Shown here one piece after another: positions 31,576 to 40,255 of a DNA stretch of 64,000 nt. Under the pieces are notes generated by a model. That model was not told the origin of the DNA, did not search any database, and saw nothing but the letters and a program-made list of their open reading frames with translations. Location: NCBI GenBank assembly GCA_011526565.1, contig WYBL01000049.1:1-64000 (forward strand). The letters run 5' to 3'. Source of the DNA: Acidobacteriota bacterium. Lineage in GTDB: Bacteria > Acidobacteriota > Vicinamibacteria > Fen-336. Both the position numbers and the translations under genes were made by a program. The first letter of the stretch is position 1. Every line of letters starts with the position of its first letter.

Positions 31576-33345
31576 ATGGCGGTCGCCCCGCACGCCTGGA
31601 TCACGCCGGGGGGCGACGGCAGGCTGCAGGCGCCGCCGTTTCCGGCGCTGTTGCCGGCGGCCGCCTGGCTGGAGGCCGAAGCGCCCCCCGACGCTGTTCG
31701 TTTCCTCGGCGACGTCCAGGCCGACGGCGAGCGCGCCCGCCGGCTCGCCCGTACCGCGGTGGCGGCCTGCCACGAGCTGGCCCGCGGCGTGCTCGAGGAG
31801 GCCGGCGCTGATGCCGCGGCGCTGCCGCTCTCGCTGGATGCCTGCGCCTGGTTCGTCGAGGCCGGACTCGACCGCATGCTGCGCCTGGCCGACGCCCGAG
31901 CCGAAGCCGGGCCGCTGCCGCTGTGGCCGGAGACCGTCGACTGGCGCCTGCCGCACGTCGCCTCCGGCCGTGCCCTCAAGCGGCTGCAGAAGCCTCAGGC
32001 GTTCCAGTGGCTGCTGCTGCGGCTGTGCGCGGACGCCCGCGACCCCGTCGCCTGGGGCGGCCCGGGGGCGCTGGCGCGCCAGTCGCAGCGCCTGCGCAGC
32101 CGGCTGTGGCTGCGTCGCGTCGAGTCGCGGGCCGCCGCGGCCGCCGCGCCAGGCCAGTGGTACGGCGCGTTCCTGGGCCGTGCCGACGGGCTGCTGCGGC
32201 GCCTGCTGCCCGCGCTGCAGCCGGTACCTGAGCTCGCGCAGTCGCGGGTCGGCCGCCGCGACGGCCGGCTGCGGGCCGCGCTGGCGTCGCGCTTCGAGAC
32301 AGTGCTGGCGCCGGTCCGAGACGAGTTCGGGCTGTGGGGGCCGGGGCTGTCGCGGCTGGCCCTGCTGTTCGGCGAGGCGTTCCCCGAGAGCCGGCTGGAG
32401 GCCCGCGCCGAGAACGAGGCGCGGTTCGCCCGCTACTTCGACGCTGCGAAACCCCGCGGCTACCTCACGGCGACGGGCCAGGGCCGCTACGATGCGCCGG
32501 TGTTCTTCTTCGCCGAGTGCCGCCGCCGGGGCCTGCCCTCGGTCGTGATCCAGCACGGCGGGCAGTACGGCTACGAAGACCGCGTGCCTGGCTTCTACAC
32601 GCTCGACTTCGGGCTGCCGAGCCACTTCGCGAGCTGGGGGTTCGAGCGCGTGCCGCGTAACTTCGACGGCCTGCCGCTGCCCGCCCGCGTCGTGCCGCTG
32701 CCCGAGCCGAAGCTGTGCGAGGCGCTGGCGAGCGCGAGTTCGCGGACGCGCCCCGGCGGGCCGCCGACGGTGCTGGTGCCGCTGTCCAAGCTGCGCACGC
32801 TCGACAACCGCATCGGCGGCAACGCGGCGGACGGGGCGGTGGCCCGGCTGCGCGGCGCCGCCGCCGCGGTGATCCGCGGCTTCGTCGCGCGCGGCGGGCG
32901 CGCGATCGTCAGCTACCGCAGCGCGGGCTTCGACCGCGACCCGCTGGCGCGCGTGCTGACCGCGCTGCCCGCGGAGCAGGTCGAGGTCCACGACGCCCGA
33001 AAGGCGCCCGCCAGCCGGCTGATGGCCGCCGCCCACGCGGTCTTCTGGGACGTGACCGCGACCGGGATGTGGGAAACCCTGCGCGCGGGCGTGCCGACCG
33101 TCGCCCTGCTCGAGCCCGGCCGCTGGGCCGCCGATGCCGTGGACGCCGCGGGCCTGCTGCGCGCCGCGGGCCTGACGGCCGCGACCGGGGAGGAGGCCGC
33201 CGCGGTGCTGTGGCGCTTCGCGGCCGAGCCCGGTGCCTTCACGGCCGCGCTCGACCTGGCGCAGCCGGCGCTCGACCGCTACGCCGCCGCGGCCACGCCG
33301 GAGGACTGCGAGGCGCGCTGGCGGGAGTTCCTCGATGGGCTCTGA
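31576..33345 (+). CDS. Surface-carbohydrate transferase-like protein
   Basis: 589 residues. N-terminal half helical and Ala/Arg-rich. The C-terminal half has VVIQHGGQYGYEDRVPGFYTLDFGLPSHFASWGFERVPRNF. Then come VLVPLSKLRTLD and AHAVFWDVTATGMWETLRAGVPTVALLEPGRW, i.e. a GT-B-like acceptor/donor arrangement. The HGGQYG motif is like that in LIC12162-type surface-sugar transferases of Leptospira; I use it as a resemblance, not a firm family. ATG at 31576 overlaps nothing, 8 bp after the previous stop. Confidence 0.65.
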   Translation: MAVAPHAWITPGGDGRLQAPPFPALLPAAAWLEAEAPPDAVRFLGDVQADGERARRLARTAVAACHELARGVLEEAGADAAALPLSLDACAWFVEAGLDRMLRLADARAEAGPLPLWPETVDWRLPHVASGRALKRLQKPQAFQWLLLRLCADARDPVAWGGPGALARQSQRLRSRLWLRRVESRAAAAAAPGQWYGAFLGRADGLLRRLLPALQPVPELAQSRVGRRDGRLRAALASRFETVLAPVRDEFGLWGPGLSRLALLFGEAFPESRLEARAENEARFARYFDAAKPRGYLTATGQGRYDAPVFFFAECRRRGLPSVVIQHGGQYGYEDRVPGFYTLDFGLPSHFASWGFERVPRNFDGLPLPARVVPLPEPKLCEALASASSRTRPGGPPTVLVPLSKLRTLDNRIGGNAADGAVARLRGAAAAVIRGFVARGGRAIVSYRSAGFDRDPLARVLTALPAEQVEVHDARKAPASRLMAAAHAVFWDVTATGMWETLRAGVPTVALLEPGRWAADAVDAAGLLRAAGLTAATGEEAAAVLWRFAAEPGAFTAALDLAQPALDRYAAAATPEDCEARWREFLDGL

Positions 33346-34816
33346 ACGCCCCGTCGTCCTGCTCGGCGTGCACCACGGGTTCTCCGTGCGCTTCCTGCTG
33401 CAGACCGACATCCTGCGGCGGCTGCGCGAGCGGGCGCGGGTGGTGATCGTCGCGGCGGAGGAGGGCGCCTACCTCGACGCGTGGCGCGGGCTCGAGGGGG
33501 TGAGCGTCGAAGTGGTGCCGCGCGCCGCCTGCGCCGCGTACTTCGCGGCGAGCCGGGTTCAGGGCGTGCTGCGCCAGGTGCGGGCCCAGCTCTACGGCGG
33601 CCCCAACGTCACGGGCGACATCCTCGCCGCGATCAGCGCGCAGGAGGCGCTCGCGGAGCGCCGCGGGCTGCGCCGGCTTGCGCTGCGGGCGAGGCTCGCC
33701 GCCTACGGCCTGGCTCGCCTCGCGCTGGGCCGCAGCGCGACGCTGCGCCGCGCGCTGCTGCGCTTCGAGAGCCGCCGCTTCGTGCCGCCGCTGTACGACG
33801 CGATCCTCGACCGCCATGCGCCCGACCTGGTCGTCACGTCGAGCCTCGGCACCTTCGACTGGGACCAGTACCTGATGCGGGCGGCGGCGCGGCGCGGGAT
33901 TCGCATCGCGACCGTCGTGCTGTCCTGGGACAACACCACCACCCGCGGCTATCCCGGCGCGCCCGTCGACCACGTCGTCGCCTGGACCGAGACGATGCGC
34001 CGGGAGCTGGCCGCGCTGCACGACGTCGACCCCGCGCGGGTCAGCGTCGCCGGCTCGCCGCAGTTCGACGCCGACTTCCGTCCCGACCCGGGGTTCGAGC
34101 GCGACGCCTTCCTGCGTTCGGTCGGCGCCGACCCCGCGCGGCGCGTCGTGTTCTTCGCCGCGCGCTCGCCCAACTCGTACCCCTGGAACCCCAACATCGT
34201 GAAGATCCTGGCCGAGGCGGCCGGCAGCGGCCGGCTGCACGGCGCCCAGGTCGTGGCCCGCATCCACCCGCTGTACTACAAGCGGCGGGACGACGGGTCC
34301 TTCGTCTACCAGGACGTGCTCGACGCCTTCCACCGCGTTGCGGCCGAACACCCGGGCGACCTGGTGCTGAACCTCCCGCGCTTCTCGTCCGAGGAGCTGG
34401 ACTTCGCGATGCCCGAGGACGAGATCGTGCTGCTGACCCGGTTGATGCGCGCCTGCGACGCGATCGTCACCGTGTTCTCGACGATCAACATCGAGGGCTC
34501 GATCCTCGACAAGCCGCTGGTCAACGTCTGCTTCGAGAACCTGCCGCTGCTCTACGCGGCGAAGATGCGGGCCCGCTTCGACATCGTGGCCGACTCGCGC
34601 ACGGTCCACAACGCGCGGGTCGTCGCGACCGGCGGCGTGCGGCTCGCGCGCACCCCGGACGAACTGGTCGCGGCCGTCGCGCGCGCGCTGGCCGACCCGG
34701 CGGACGGCGCCGAAGGCCGGCGCCGGATCGTCGCCGACGAGGCGGGCCCCAACCCGGGCCGCGCCGGCGAGGCCGTCGCCGACGCGCTGCTGCGCTTCGC
34801 GGGGGCGCGGCCGTGA
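33335..34816 (+). CDS. CDP-glycerol/epimerase-fold transferase-like protein
   Basis: 493 residues, GT-B-like. N-terminal VVLLGVHHGFSVRFLLQTDILRRLRERARVVIVAAEEG. Mid-protein HAPDLVVTSSLGTFDWDQYLMRAAARRGIRIATVVLSWDNTTTRG; DHVVAWTETMRRELAALHDVDPARVSVAGSPQFD. C-terminal ACDAIVTVFSTINIEGSILDKPLVNVCFE. These last two motifs are shared by several CDP-glycerol transferases and related surface-polysaccharide enzymes. The ATG lies inside the upstream gene (11-bp overlap). Substrate unknown. Confidence 0.65.
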   Translation: MGSERPVVLLGVHHGFSVRFLLQTDILRRLRERARVVIVAAEEGAYLDAWRGLEGVSVEVVPRAACAAYFAASRVQGVLRQVRAQLYGGPNVTGDILAAISAQEALAERRGLRRLALRARLAAYGLARLALGRSATLRRALLRFESRRFVPPLYDAILDRHAPDLVVTSSLGTFDWDQYLMRAAARRGIRIATVVLSWDNTTTRGYPGAPVDHVVAWTETMRRELAALHDVDPARVSVAGSPQFDADFRPDPGFERDAFLRSVGADPARRVVFFAARSPNSYPWNPNIVKILAEAAGSGRLHGAQVVARIHPLYYKRRDDGSFVYQDVLDAFHRVAAEHPGDLVLNLPRFSSEELDFAMPEDEIVLLTRLMRACDAIVTVFSTINIEGSILDKPLVNVCFENLPLLYAAKMRARFDIVADSRTVHNARVVATGGVRLARTPDELVAAVARALADPADGAEGRRRIVADEAGPNPGRAGEAVADALLRFAGARP

Positions 34817-36360
34817 GGCTGCTGTTCCTGACCCAGGGCGCGAGCCTGGCGCCGTTCCACGACCTCGCACTCGCGCTGTGGCGCCGCGGACGGCTCGAGG
34901 CCGCCGGCTACTACGTGTCCGACTCGCGCCACTTCGACTCCTACGTGGAGCGCCGGCCCGACCTGCTCGCAGGCGGCGCGCCGATCGCGAAGGAGTGGGA
35001 GATCGTCCGCCGCGCCCGCGCCGGCGCGCCGGACCTCGAGCGGCTGCGCGCGCTGGAGGCGGCGTGGGGCCCGCTGCGGGCCTCGATCGTCGCCGACCGC
35101 CGGCTGGTGTTCGGGCCGCGCGCGACCTACGCGCAGGACTACGGCAGCCGCTTCGACGAACGCACGCTGCTGCGGCTGGTGGAGGAGGGCGTCGCCGAGC
35201 TGGAGCGGCTGTTCGACGCCGTGAAGCCCGACGCGGTGCTGTCGTTCATCTGCGTCACCTTCGGCGAGCACCTCGCCTGGCGGATGGCGCGCGCCCGCGG
35301 CATCCGCTTCCTGAACCTGCGGCCGACCCGCATCCGCAACTACGTGCACTGGGGCGAGAGCGTCCACGAACCCTCGGCCCGCGTGCGCGCGGCGCTGGCG
35401 GAGCTGGAGGCGGGCGGCGGCCCGCGCGAGGCGCTCGCCGTGGCCCGCGAGCAACTCGCCTCCGTGCGCGCGGGCGACGCCCGCTACGAGGGCGTGATTC
35501 CGGCCTCGCGGCGTCCGCCGGCCGCGCCGTTCCGGCCGGGCGCGGCGCTGGCGCGGGCGGCCTCGCTGTGGCGCGAGGAGCGCGCGTTCCGCCGCGAGGG
35601 CCACCTCGACCACCACCTGACCCGCCCACTCGACGCCTTCCTCCACCGCCGGCTGTGGGGCCCGCTGCGGGCCCGCGCCGTCGACCGCCGGCTGCGCGGC
35701 GGCTACGTGGGCACGGGCGACCTGGCCGGGCTCGGCTACGCGTTCTTTCCGCTGCACGTCGAACCCGAGGTCACGCTGCTCGTCTACAGCCCGCACTGCC
35801 TCAACCAGATCGAAGCGGCGCGGCTGCTGGCCCAGGCGCTGCCGGCCGGCATGACGCTGGTCGTCAAGGACCACCCGGCCGCGATCGGCAAGCGCCCGGT
35901 GTCGTACTACGAGAAGCTGCTCGAGATCCCGAACCTGCGCCTCGCCGACCCCGCGCTCGCCTCGCGCGAGCTGGTGGAGGGCGCCCGCTTCGTCGCGACG
36001 ATCGCCGGCTCGATCGGCCTCGAGGCGGCGCTGCGCGGCAAGCCGGTGCTGACGCTCGGTGCCACGCCGTTCGAGCTGATCGGCGCCCCGCTCGTCAGGC
36101 GGGCGGCGATGGACGCCGTGCCCGCCGCCGTCGCCGAACTGCTGGCCGGCTTCCGCCCGGACGACGAGTCGCTGGTGCGCTACCTCGCCGCCGTGATCGG
36201 CACCTCGACGCCGGTCGACTGGTACTCGGTGCTGCTGAAGAAGTCGGGCGCCTACAGGCCGGACGGAGCGACGGCGGCGGACGAGGCCTGGTCGCAGCAG
36301 GTGGAGCGCCTGGCCGACTCGGTCGTGCCCTGCCTGCAGGGCGACTGGCCGCGGGGCTGA
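34813..36360 (+). CDS. Capsule polysaccharide biosynthesis/export-type transferase (Capsule_synth-like)
   Basis: 515 residues; the C-terminal half has the Capsule_synth pattern: EPEVTLLVYSPHCLNQIEAARLLAQALP, MTLVVKDHPAAIGKRPVSYYEKLLEIPNLRLADP, FVATIAGSIGLEAALRGKPVLTLGATPFEL. The N-terminal LLFLTQGASLAPFHDLALALWRRG suits a sugar-processing GT-B fold. The GTG start overlaps the preceding TGA (GTGA). It ends only 10 bp from the convergent CMP-sugar synthetase. Confidence 0.72.
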   Translation: MRLLFLTQGASLAPFHDLALALWRRGRLEAAGYYVSDSRHFDSYVERRPDLLAGGAPIAKEWEIVRRARAGAPDLERLRALEAAWGPLRASIVADRRLVFGPRATYAQDYGSRFDERTLLRLVEEGVAELERLFDAVKPDAVLSFICVTFGEHLAWRMARARGIRFLNLRPTRIRNYVHWGESVHEPSARVRAALAELEAGGGPREALAVAREQLASVRAGDARYEGVIPASRRPPAAPFRPGAALARAASLWREERAFRREGHLDHHLTRPLDAFLHRRLWGPLRARAVDRRLRGGYVGTGDLAGLGYAFFPLHVEPEVTLLVYSPHCLNQIEAARLLAQALPAGMTLVVKDHPAAIGKRPVSYYEKLLEIPNLRLADPALASRELVEGARFVATIAGSIGLEAALRGKPVLTLGATPFELIGAPLVRRAAMDAVPAAVAELLAGFRPDDESLVRYLAAVIGTSTPVDWYSVLLKKSGAYRPDGATAADEAWSQQVERLADSVVPCLQGDWPRG

Positions 36361-36370
36361 CGGGCGGGCT

Positions 36371-37075
36371 TCAGCCGCGGGCGGCGATCAGCGCCTCGGC
36401 GCGCCGCCAGTCGTCCTCGGAGTCGAGGTTGACGCCCTCGGATTCCGCCAGCACCAGTGGCCGGCAGTCCTCGCCGTAGATCGACCCGTGGCGGCGGAAC
36501 GAGTCGGCACGGAACGCGTACACCGAGCCGTCGCGGGAGTAGGCGCGCGGCGCGTCCTGGCGGCGGGTGATCCGCTCGCCTTCGGGCAGGAAGAAGCGCA
36601 GCTTCCCGTCGTCGATCCGCAGCACGAAGTGCGGCAGGTAGTGCTCGGGCACCGGTACGACGCTGACGACCGCGTCGGCTCCCGTCGTCGCCAGCGTCGC
36701 GAGCGCCTCGCGCAGGTGCTCGGGGCGCCGCAGCGGGGCGGTGGGTTGCAGCAGCAGGACCGCCCACGGCGTGAAGCCCTCCGCCGCCAGCGCGTCGAGC
36801 GCGTGGGCGATCACGGGCTTCATCGGCGTCTCGTCGCGGGCCAGCTCCGCAGGGCGCAGGAACGGGACCTCGGCGCCTCCCGCGCGGCCGGCGGCGGCGA
36901 TCTCATCGCTGTCCGTCGTCAGGACCAGGCGGTCGCAGACGCCCGCGGCGCGGGCCGCGTCGAGCGTCCACTGCAGCAGCGGCCGGCCGCCGAGCGGCTT
37001 GAGGTTCTTGCCGGGGATGCCTTTCGACCCGCCGCGGGCGGGGACCAGCCCGAGCACGGGGCCGGGGAAGGTCAT
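36371..37075 (-). CDS. CMP-nonulosonate synthetase (NeuA/LegF-type), copy 2
   Basis: 234 residues: VLGLVPARGGSKGIPGKNLKPLGGRPLLQWTLDAA, LLLQPTAPLRRPEHLREAL, RRQDAPRAYSRDGSVYAF, and ESEGVNLDSEDDWRRAE. Catalytic and CTP-binding segments of acylneuraminate cytidylyltransferase are intact. Co-located with a NeuB, NeuC and LegB set, it most likely activates a legionaminate- or related sugar. The ATG shares one base with the upstream stop. Confidence 0.87.
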   Translation of the reverse strand: MTFPGPVLGLVPARGGSKGIPGKNLKPLGGRPLLQWTLDAARAAGVCDRLVLTTDSDEIAAAGRAGGAEVPFLRPAELARDETPMKPVIAHALDALAAEGFTPWAVLLLQPTAPLRRPEHLREALATLATTGADAVVSVVPVPEHYLPHFVLRIDDGKLRFFLPEGERITRRQDAPRAYSRDGSVYAFRADSFRRHGSIYGEDCRPLVLAESEGVNLDSEDDWRRAEALIAARG

Positions 37076-38232
37076 CAGTAGGCCAGCCGCTTCTCGACCT
37101 GTAGCGGCGCGGTCGCCAGCAACGCGGCGATCCGCTCGCCCGCGTCGCCGCGGCCGTAGAGCGGGTCGCCCGGGTAGCGGCCCACCGCGGCCTGGCGCGC
37201 GATCGCCGCCCCGATCGCGGCCCGGTCGTGCGCGACGTCGGCGACGTTCGCCGCCCGCTCGCGGCCCTGCTGCCGGCTGCCGATGTTGACGACGGGCAGG
37301 CCCAGCAGCGCGCTCTCGCGGATGCCGAAGCTGGAGTTGCCGACGACGCAGCGGCTGCCGAGCGCGAGGCGCACGAAGTCGTCCGGCGCCATGTTGCGGT
37401 AGAAGTGGATGCGGCACTCGGGGTGCCGCTCGCGGAAGATGCGGATGCCCTTCGACGTGCCGTCCGAGCCGGCGTCGACGTTGGGCCAGAACCAGAAGGC
37501 CGGCAGGCCCGAGGCGTGGACTGCGGCGAGGGTCTCCTCGACCTGGGCCCGCGCCTCCTCGTGCTCGGTCGTCACCGGGTGCTGCAGCACGACGAGGTAG
37601 CCGCCCGCGCGGTCGAAGGCGGGGCCGACGCCGCCGTAGCGGGCGAAGGGGTCGAAGCCTTCGGCGCCCGCGCGGGCGACGTCGGCGGCGAGGTCGATCG
37701 AGGGGCAGCCCGTGACGTGCACGGTGTCGGGCTCCTCGCCCATCCGGATCACCCGCTCGCGCGAGAGCTCGGTCGAGACGAAGTGCAGGTTGGAGAGCTT
37801 GGTGACGGCGTGGCGCACCTTCTCGTCGATCGAGCCGGTCACCTCGCCGCCCTGGACGTGGGCGACCGGCAGGTTCATGTACGAGGCGGCCGCGGCCGTG
37901 GCCAGCGTCTCGTAGCGGTCGGCGATGGTGACCACCACGTCGGGCTGCAGGTTGTCGAACTGGGTCGCCAGCTCGACCATGCCGAGGCCCGTGGTCTTGG
38001 CCGAGGTCAGCGGCGTTTCGCCCTCGACGACCATGTAGACGCGGGCCGCGGGCTCGAAGCCGTCGGCGCGCATCACGTCGAGGGTGTCGCCGTAGCGCGA
38101 GAGCAGCGCAGACGCCGCCACCAGGAGCTGCAGCTCGAGGCCGTCGTGGGCCGCGATCGCGCGCAGCGCCGAGCGGATGCGGGCGTAGCTCGGCCGTGCC
38201 GTGACGACGACGCAGACGCGGCGGCGCCTCAC
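37075..38232 (-). CDS. Hydrolysing UDP-N-acetylhexosamine 2-epimerase (NeuC/LegG-like), copy A
   Basis: 385 residues: RVCVVVTARPSYARIRSALRAI, ADRYETLATAAAASYMNLPVAHVQGGEVTGSIDEKVRHAVTKLSNLHFVSTELSRERVIRMGEEP, WPNVDAGSDG and VVGNSSFGIRESALLGLPVVNIGSRQQGRERA. These are diagnostic of NeuC/LegG, which epimerise and hydrolyse the UDP-sugar before NeuB. The TARPSY N-terminal motif differs from the more usual RADYG of copy B, indicating a distinct subfamily. GTG start overlapping the NeuB TGA. Confidence 0.87.
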   Translation of the reverse strand: MRRRRVCVVVTARPSYARIRSALRAIAAHDGLELQLLVAASALLSRYGDTLDVMRADGFEPAARVYMVVEGETPLTSAKTTGLGMVELATQFDNLQPDVVVTIADRYETLATAAAASYMNLPVAHVQGGEVTGSIDEKVRHAVTKLSNLHFVSTELSRERVIRMGEEPDTVHVTGCPSIDLAADVARAGAEGFDPFARYGGVGPAFDRAGGYLVVLQHPVTTEHEEARAQVEETLAAVHASGLPAFWFWPNVDAGSDGTSKGIRIFRERHPECRIHFYRNMAPDDFVRLALGSRCVVGNSSFGIRESALLGLPVVNIGSRQQGRERAANVADVAHDRAAIGAAIARQAAVGRYPGDPLYGRGDAGERIAALLATAPLQVEKRLAY

Positions 38233-39278
38233 GCGCCGGCCTCCAGGTCCGACTCGCGGATCGGGTCGTCCTTCGCCCTGGCCACGGCCAGGCGGCGGCC
38301 CACGGCGTGGGCGAGGCGCTCGGCGGGCAGGCCCAGCGCGGGCTTCTTGACCGCGAGGTGGCGGCGCTCGAGCACGGTGCCGGCGGCCAGCGGTTCGGCG
38401 GCGACCACGCCCTGGAAGAAGATCTGGCGCAGCGGCTCCATGGTCGCCGCCAGCGCGTCCTTGTCGACCCGCGACATCCGCGCCCGGTGCAGGAAGGCGA
38501 CGCCCTCGCAGAGCTGCTTCAGCTCCGCGGGGGTCAGCGAAGCCGGCACGTCGGGACCGAACGCCTGGCGCGAGAGCGCGACGTGGACCTCGAGCATCGA
38601 GGCGCCGAGCAGGGCCGCGGCCAGGCCGGCGAAGGGGCCGCCGCTGTGGTCGGACAGGCCGACCGGGCACGCGTAGCGCTCGGCGAACGCCCCCAGCCAC
38701 TCGAGCCCGAGCTGCTCGGGCGGGCACGGGTAGGCCGAGGTGCACTGGAACACGAGGTGCGGCAGCCGCGCCGCCTTCGCCCGCGCGACCGCCGCGTCCA
38801 CCTCCGCCAGCGGGCTCATGCCGGTCGAGAGGAGGATCGGCCGGCCGCAGGCGGCGACCCTTTCGAACAGCGGCACGTTCGAGATCTCGCCCGAGGCGAT
38901 CTTCCACGCCGGCATCCCGACCCGCTCCAGCAGGTCGACCGCGGCGATCGAGAACGGGGAGCTGAGGAACAGCAGCCCGCGCTCCTGCGCGTGCCGCGCC
39001 AGCCCCTGCCACTGCGCCTCGGTGAACTCCATCCGCTTCCAGTAGTCGTAGCGGGTGGCGTCCTGCGAGCTGAAGTGGACGCGGAACGGCTCGGCCGCCG
39101 TGCTCTCGGCGGCGGCGATGTGGGTCTGGAACTTGATCGCGTCGGCGCCCGCGTCGGCGATCGCGTCGACGAACGCGTGGGCCGCGCCGAGCGAGCCGTC
39201 GTGGGCCTGCGCGACTTCGCCGACGACCAGGCAACGCGCGGCGCCGCCCACCGCGCGGCCGGCGATCTCGAAGCTCAC
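38229..39278 (-). CDS. NeuB/LegI-type nonulosonate synthase
   Basis: 349 residues: NeuB barrel with CLVVGEVAQAHDGSLGAAHAFVDAIADAGADAIKFQTHI, WKIASGEISNVPLF, STGM, CTSAYPCPPEQLGL, SDHSGGPFAGLAAALLGA and the metal His retained as EVH. SAF domain follows (AAGTVLERRHLAVKKPALG). NHNG is AHDG, a variant seen in some family members. The adjacent LegB-, LegG- and LegF-like genes suggest a legionaminate-type product. GTG start overlaps the dehydratase TGA. Confidence 0.87.
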   Translation of the reverse strand: MSFEIAGRAVGGAARCLVVGEVAQAHDGSLGAAHAFVDAIADAGADAIKFQTHIAAAESTAAEPFRVHFSSQDATRYDYWKRMEFTEAQWQGLARHAQERGLLFLSSPFSIAAVDLLERVGMPAWKIASGEISNVPLFERVAACGRPILLSTGMSPLAEVDAAVARAKAARLPHLVFQCTSAYPCPPEQLGLEWLGAFAERYACPVGLSDHSGGPFAGLAAALLGASMLEVHVALSRQAFGPDVPASLTPAELKQLCEGVAFLHRARMSRVDKDALAATMEPLRQIFFQGVVAAEPLAAGTVLERRHLAVKKPALGLPAERLAHAVGRRLAVARAKDDPIRESDLEAGA

Positions 39279-40255
39279 GCCCGGTATCCCTGGGCGGCCA
39301 GCTCGGCGGCCCGCCCGCGCAGCCACTCGGCCGTGCGGCGCAGTCCCTCCTCGAGCGGGACGCGGGGCTCCCAGCCCAGCAGTTCCCGCGCGCGGGCCGG
39401 GCTCGACTGCAGGACCATCACCTCGGAGGCGTCGGGCCGCAGCCGCTCGGCCTCGCACACCACCGGCACCTCGCGCCCGAGCGCCTGCATGGCGATCTGC
39501 GCCAGCTCGCCGATCGAGACGTCGCGCCCGGTGCCGAGCTGCACGACCTGGCCGAGCGCGGCGTCGGACTCGGCGGCGCGCACGAAGCCGTCGACGGTGT
39601 CGGTCACGAAGGTCAGGTCGCGGCGCGGGGTCGTCGCCCCCAGCCGCACCTCGGGCCGGCCGGCCAGGAGCTGGACCAGGATCTGCGGCAGCACCGCCCG
39701 CGTCGACTGGCGTGGCCCGTAGGTGTTGAACGGGCGCAGCACCACCGCCGGCACGCCGAAGCTGCGGTGGAAGCTCTGCACGAGCTGGTCGGCGCCGACC
39801 TTGGTCGCCGCGTACGGCGACTGCGCCTGCAGCGGGTGGTCCTCGGTGATCGGCACGGTATCCGGCGTGCCGTAGACCTCGCTGGTCGAGGTGTGGACGA
39901 GCCGCGCGCCGTGGCGGCGGCAGGCCTGCAGCACGTTCAGCGTGCCGCGCACGTTGACGTCGACGTAGCTCTCCGGGGCCTCGTAGGAGTAGGGGATCGA
40001 GATCAGCGCGGCCAGGTGGAACACGGCCGCGCAGCCGCGCACGGCGGCATCGACCGACTCGGCGTCGCGCACGTCGCCGGCGACGACCTTCACGCGGTCG
40101 CGCAGCCCGGCGGGCAGCTCGGCCAGGAACCCGGTCGCGCCGCCGGAGTTGTAGCGGACGAAGGCGCGCACCTCGTCGCCGCGGGCGGCGAGGGCCTCGA
40201 CCAGGTGGCTGCCGATGAATCCGGCAGCGCCCGTGACCAGCACGGTGCGGCTCAT
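39275..40255 (-). CDS. NAD-dependent 4,6-dehydratase (LegB-like) or sugar epimerase
   Basis: 326 residues of extended SDR: VLVTGAAGFIGSHLVEALAARGDEV, VFHLAALISIPYSYEAPESYVDVNVRGTLNVLQACRRHG, STSEVYGT, SPYAATKVGADQL, FNTYGPRQSTRAVLP. LegB, the GDP-GlcNAc 4,6-dehydratase in legionaminate synthesis, has this structure and stands beside LegI/LegG/LegF. The neighbouring PtmE-type nucleotidyltransferase would supply GDP-GlcNAc. A plain epimerase is possible. ATG overlaps the upstream TGA (ATGA). Confidence 0.8.
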   Translation of the reverse strand: MSRTVLVTGAAGFIGSHLVEALAARGDEVRAFVRYNSGGATGFLAELPAGLRDRVKVVAGDVRDAESVDAAVRGCAAVFHLAALISIPYSYEAPESYVDVNVRGTLNVLQACRRHGARLVHTSTSEVYGTPDTVPITEDHPLQAQSPYAATKVGADQLVQSFHRSFGVPAVVLRPFNTYGPRQSTRAVLPQILVQLLAGRPEVRLGATTPRRDLTFVTDTVDGFVRAAESDAALGQVVQLGTGRDVSIGELAQIAMQALGREVPVVCEAERLRPDASEVMVLQSSPARARELLGWEPRVPLEEGLRRTAEWLRGRAAELAAQGYRA

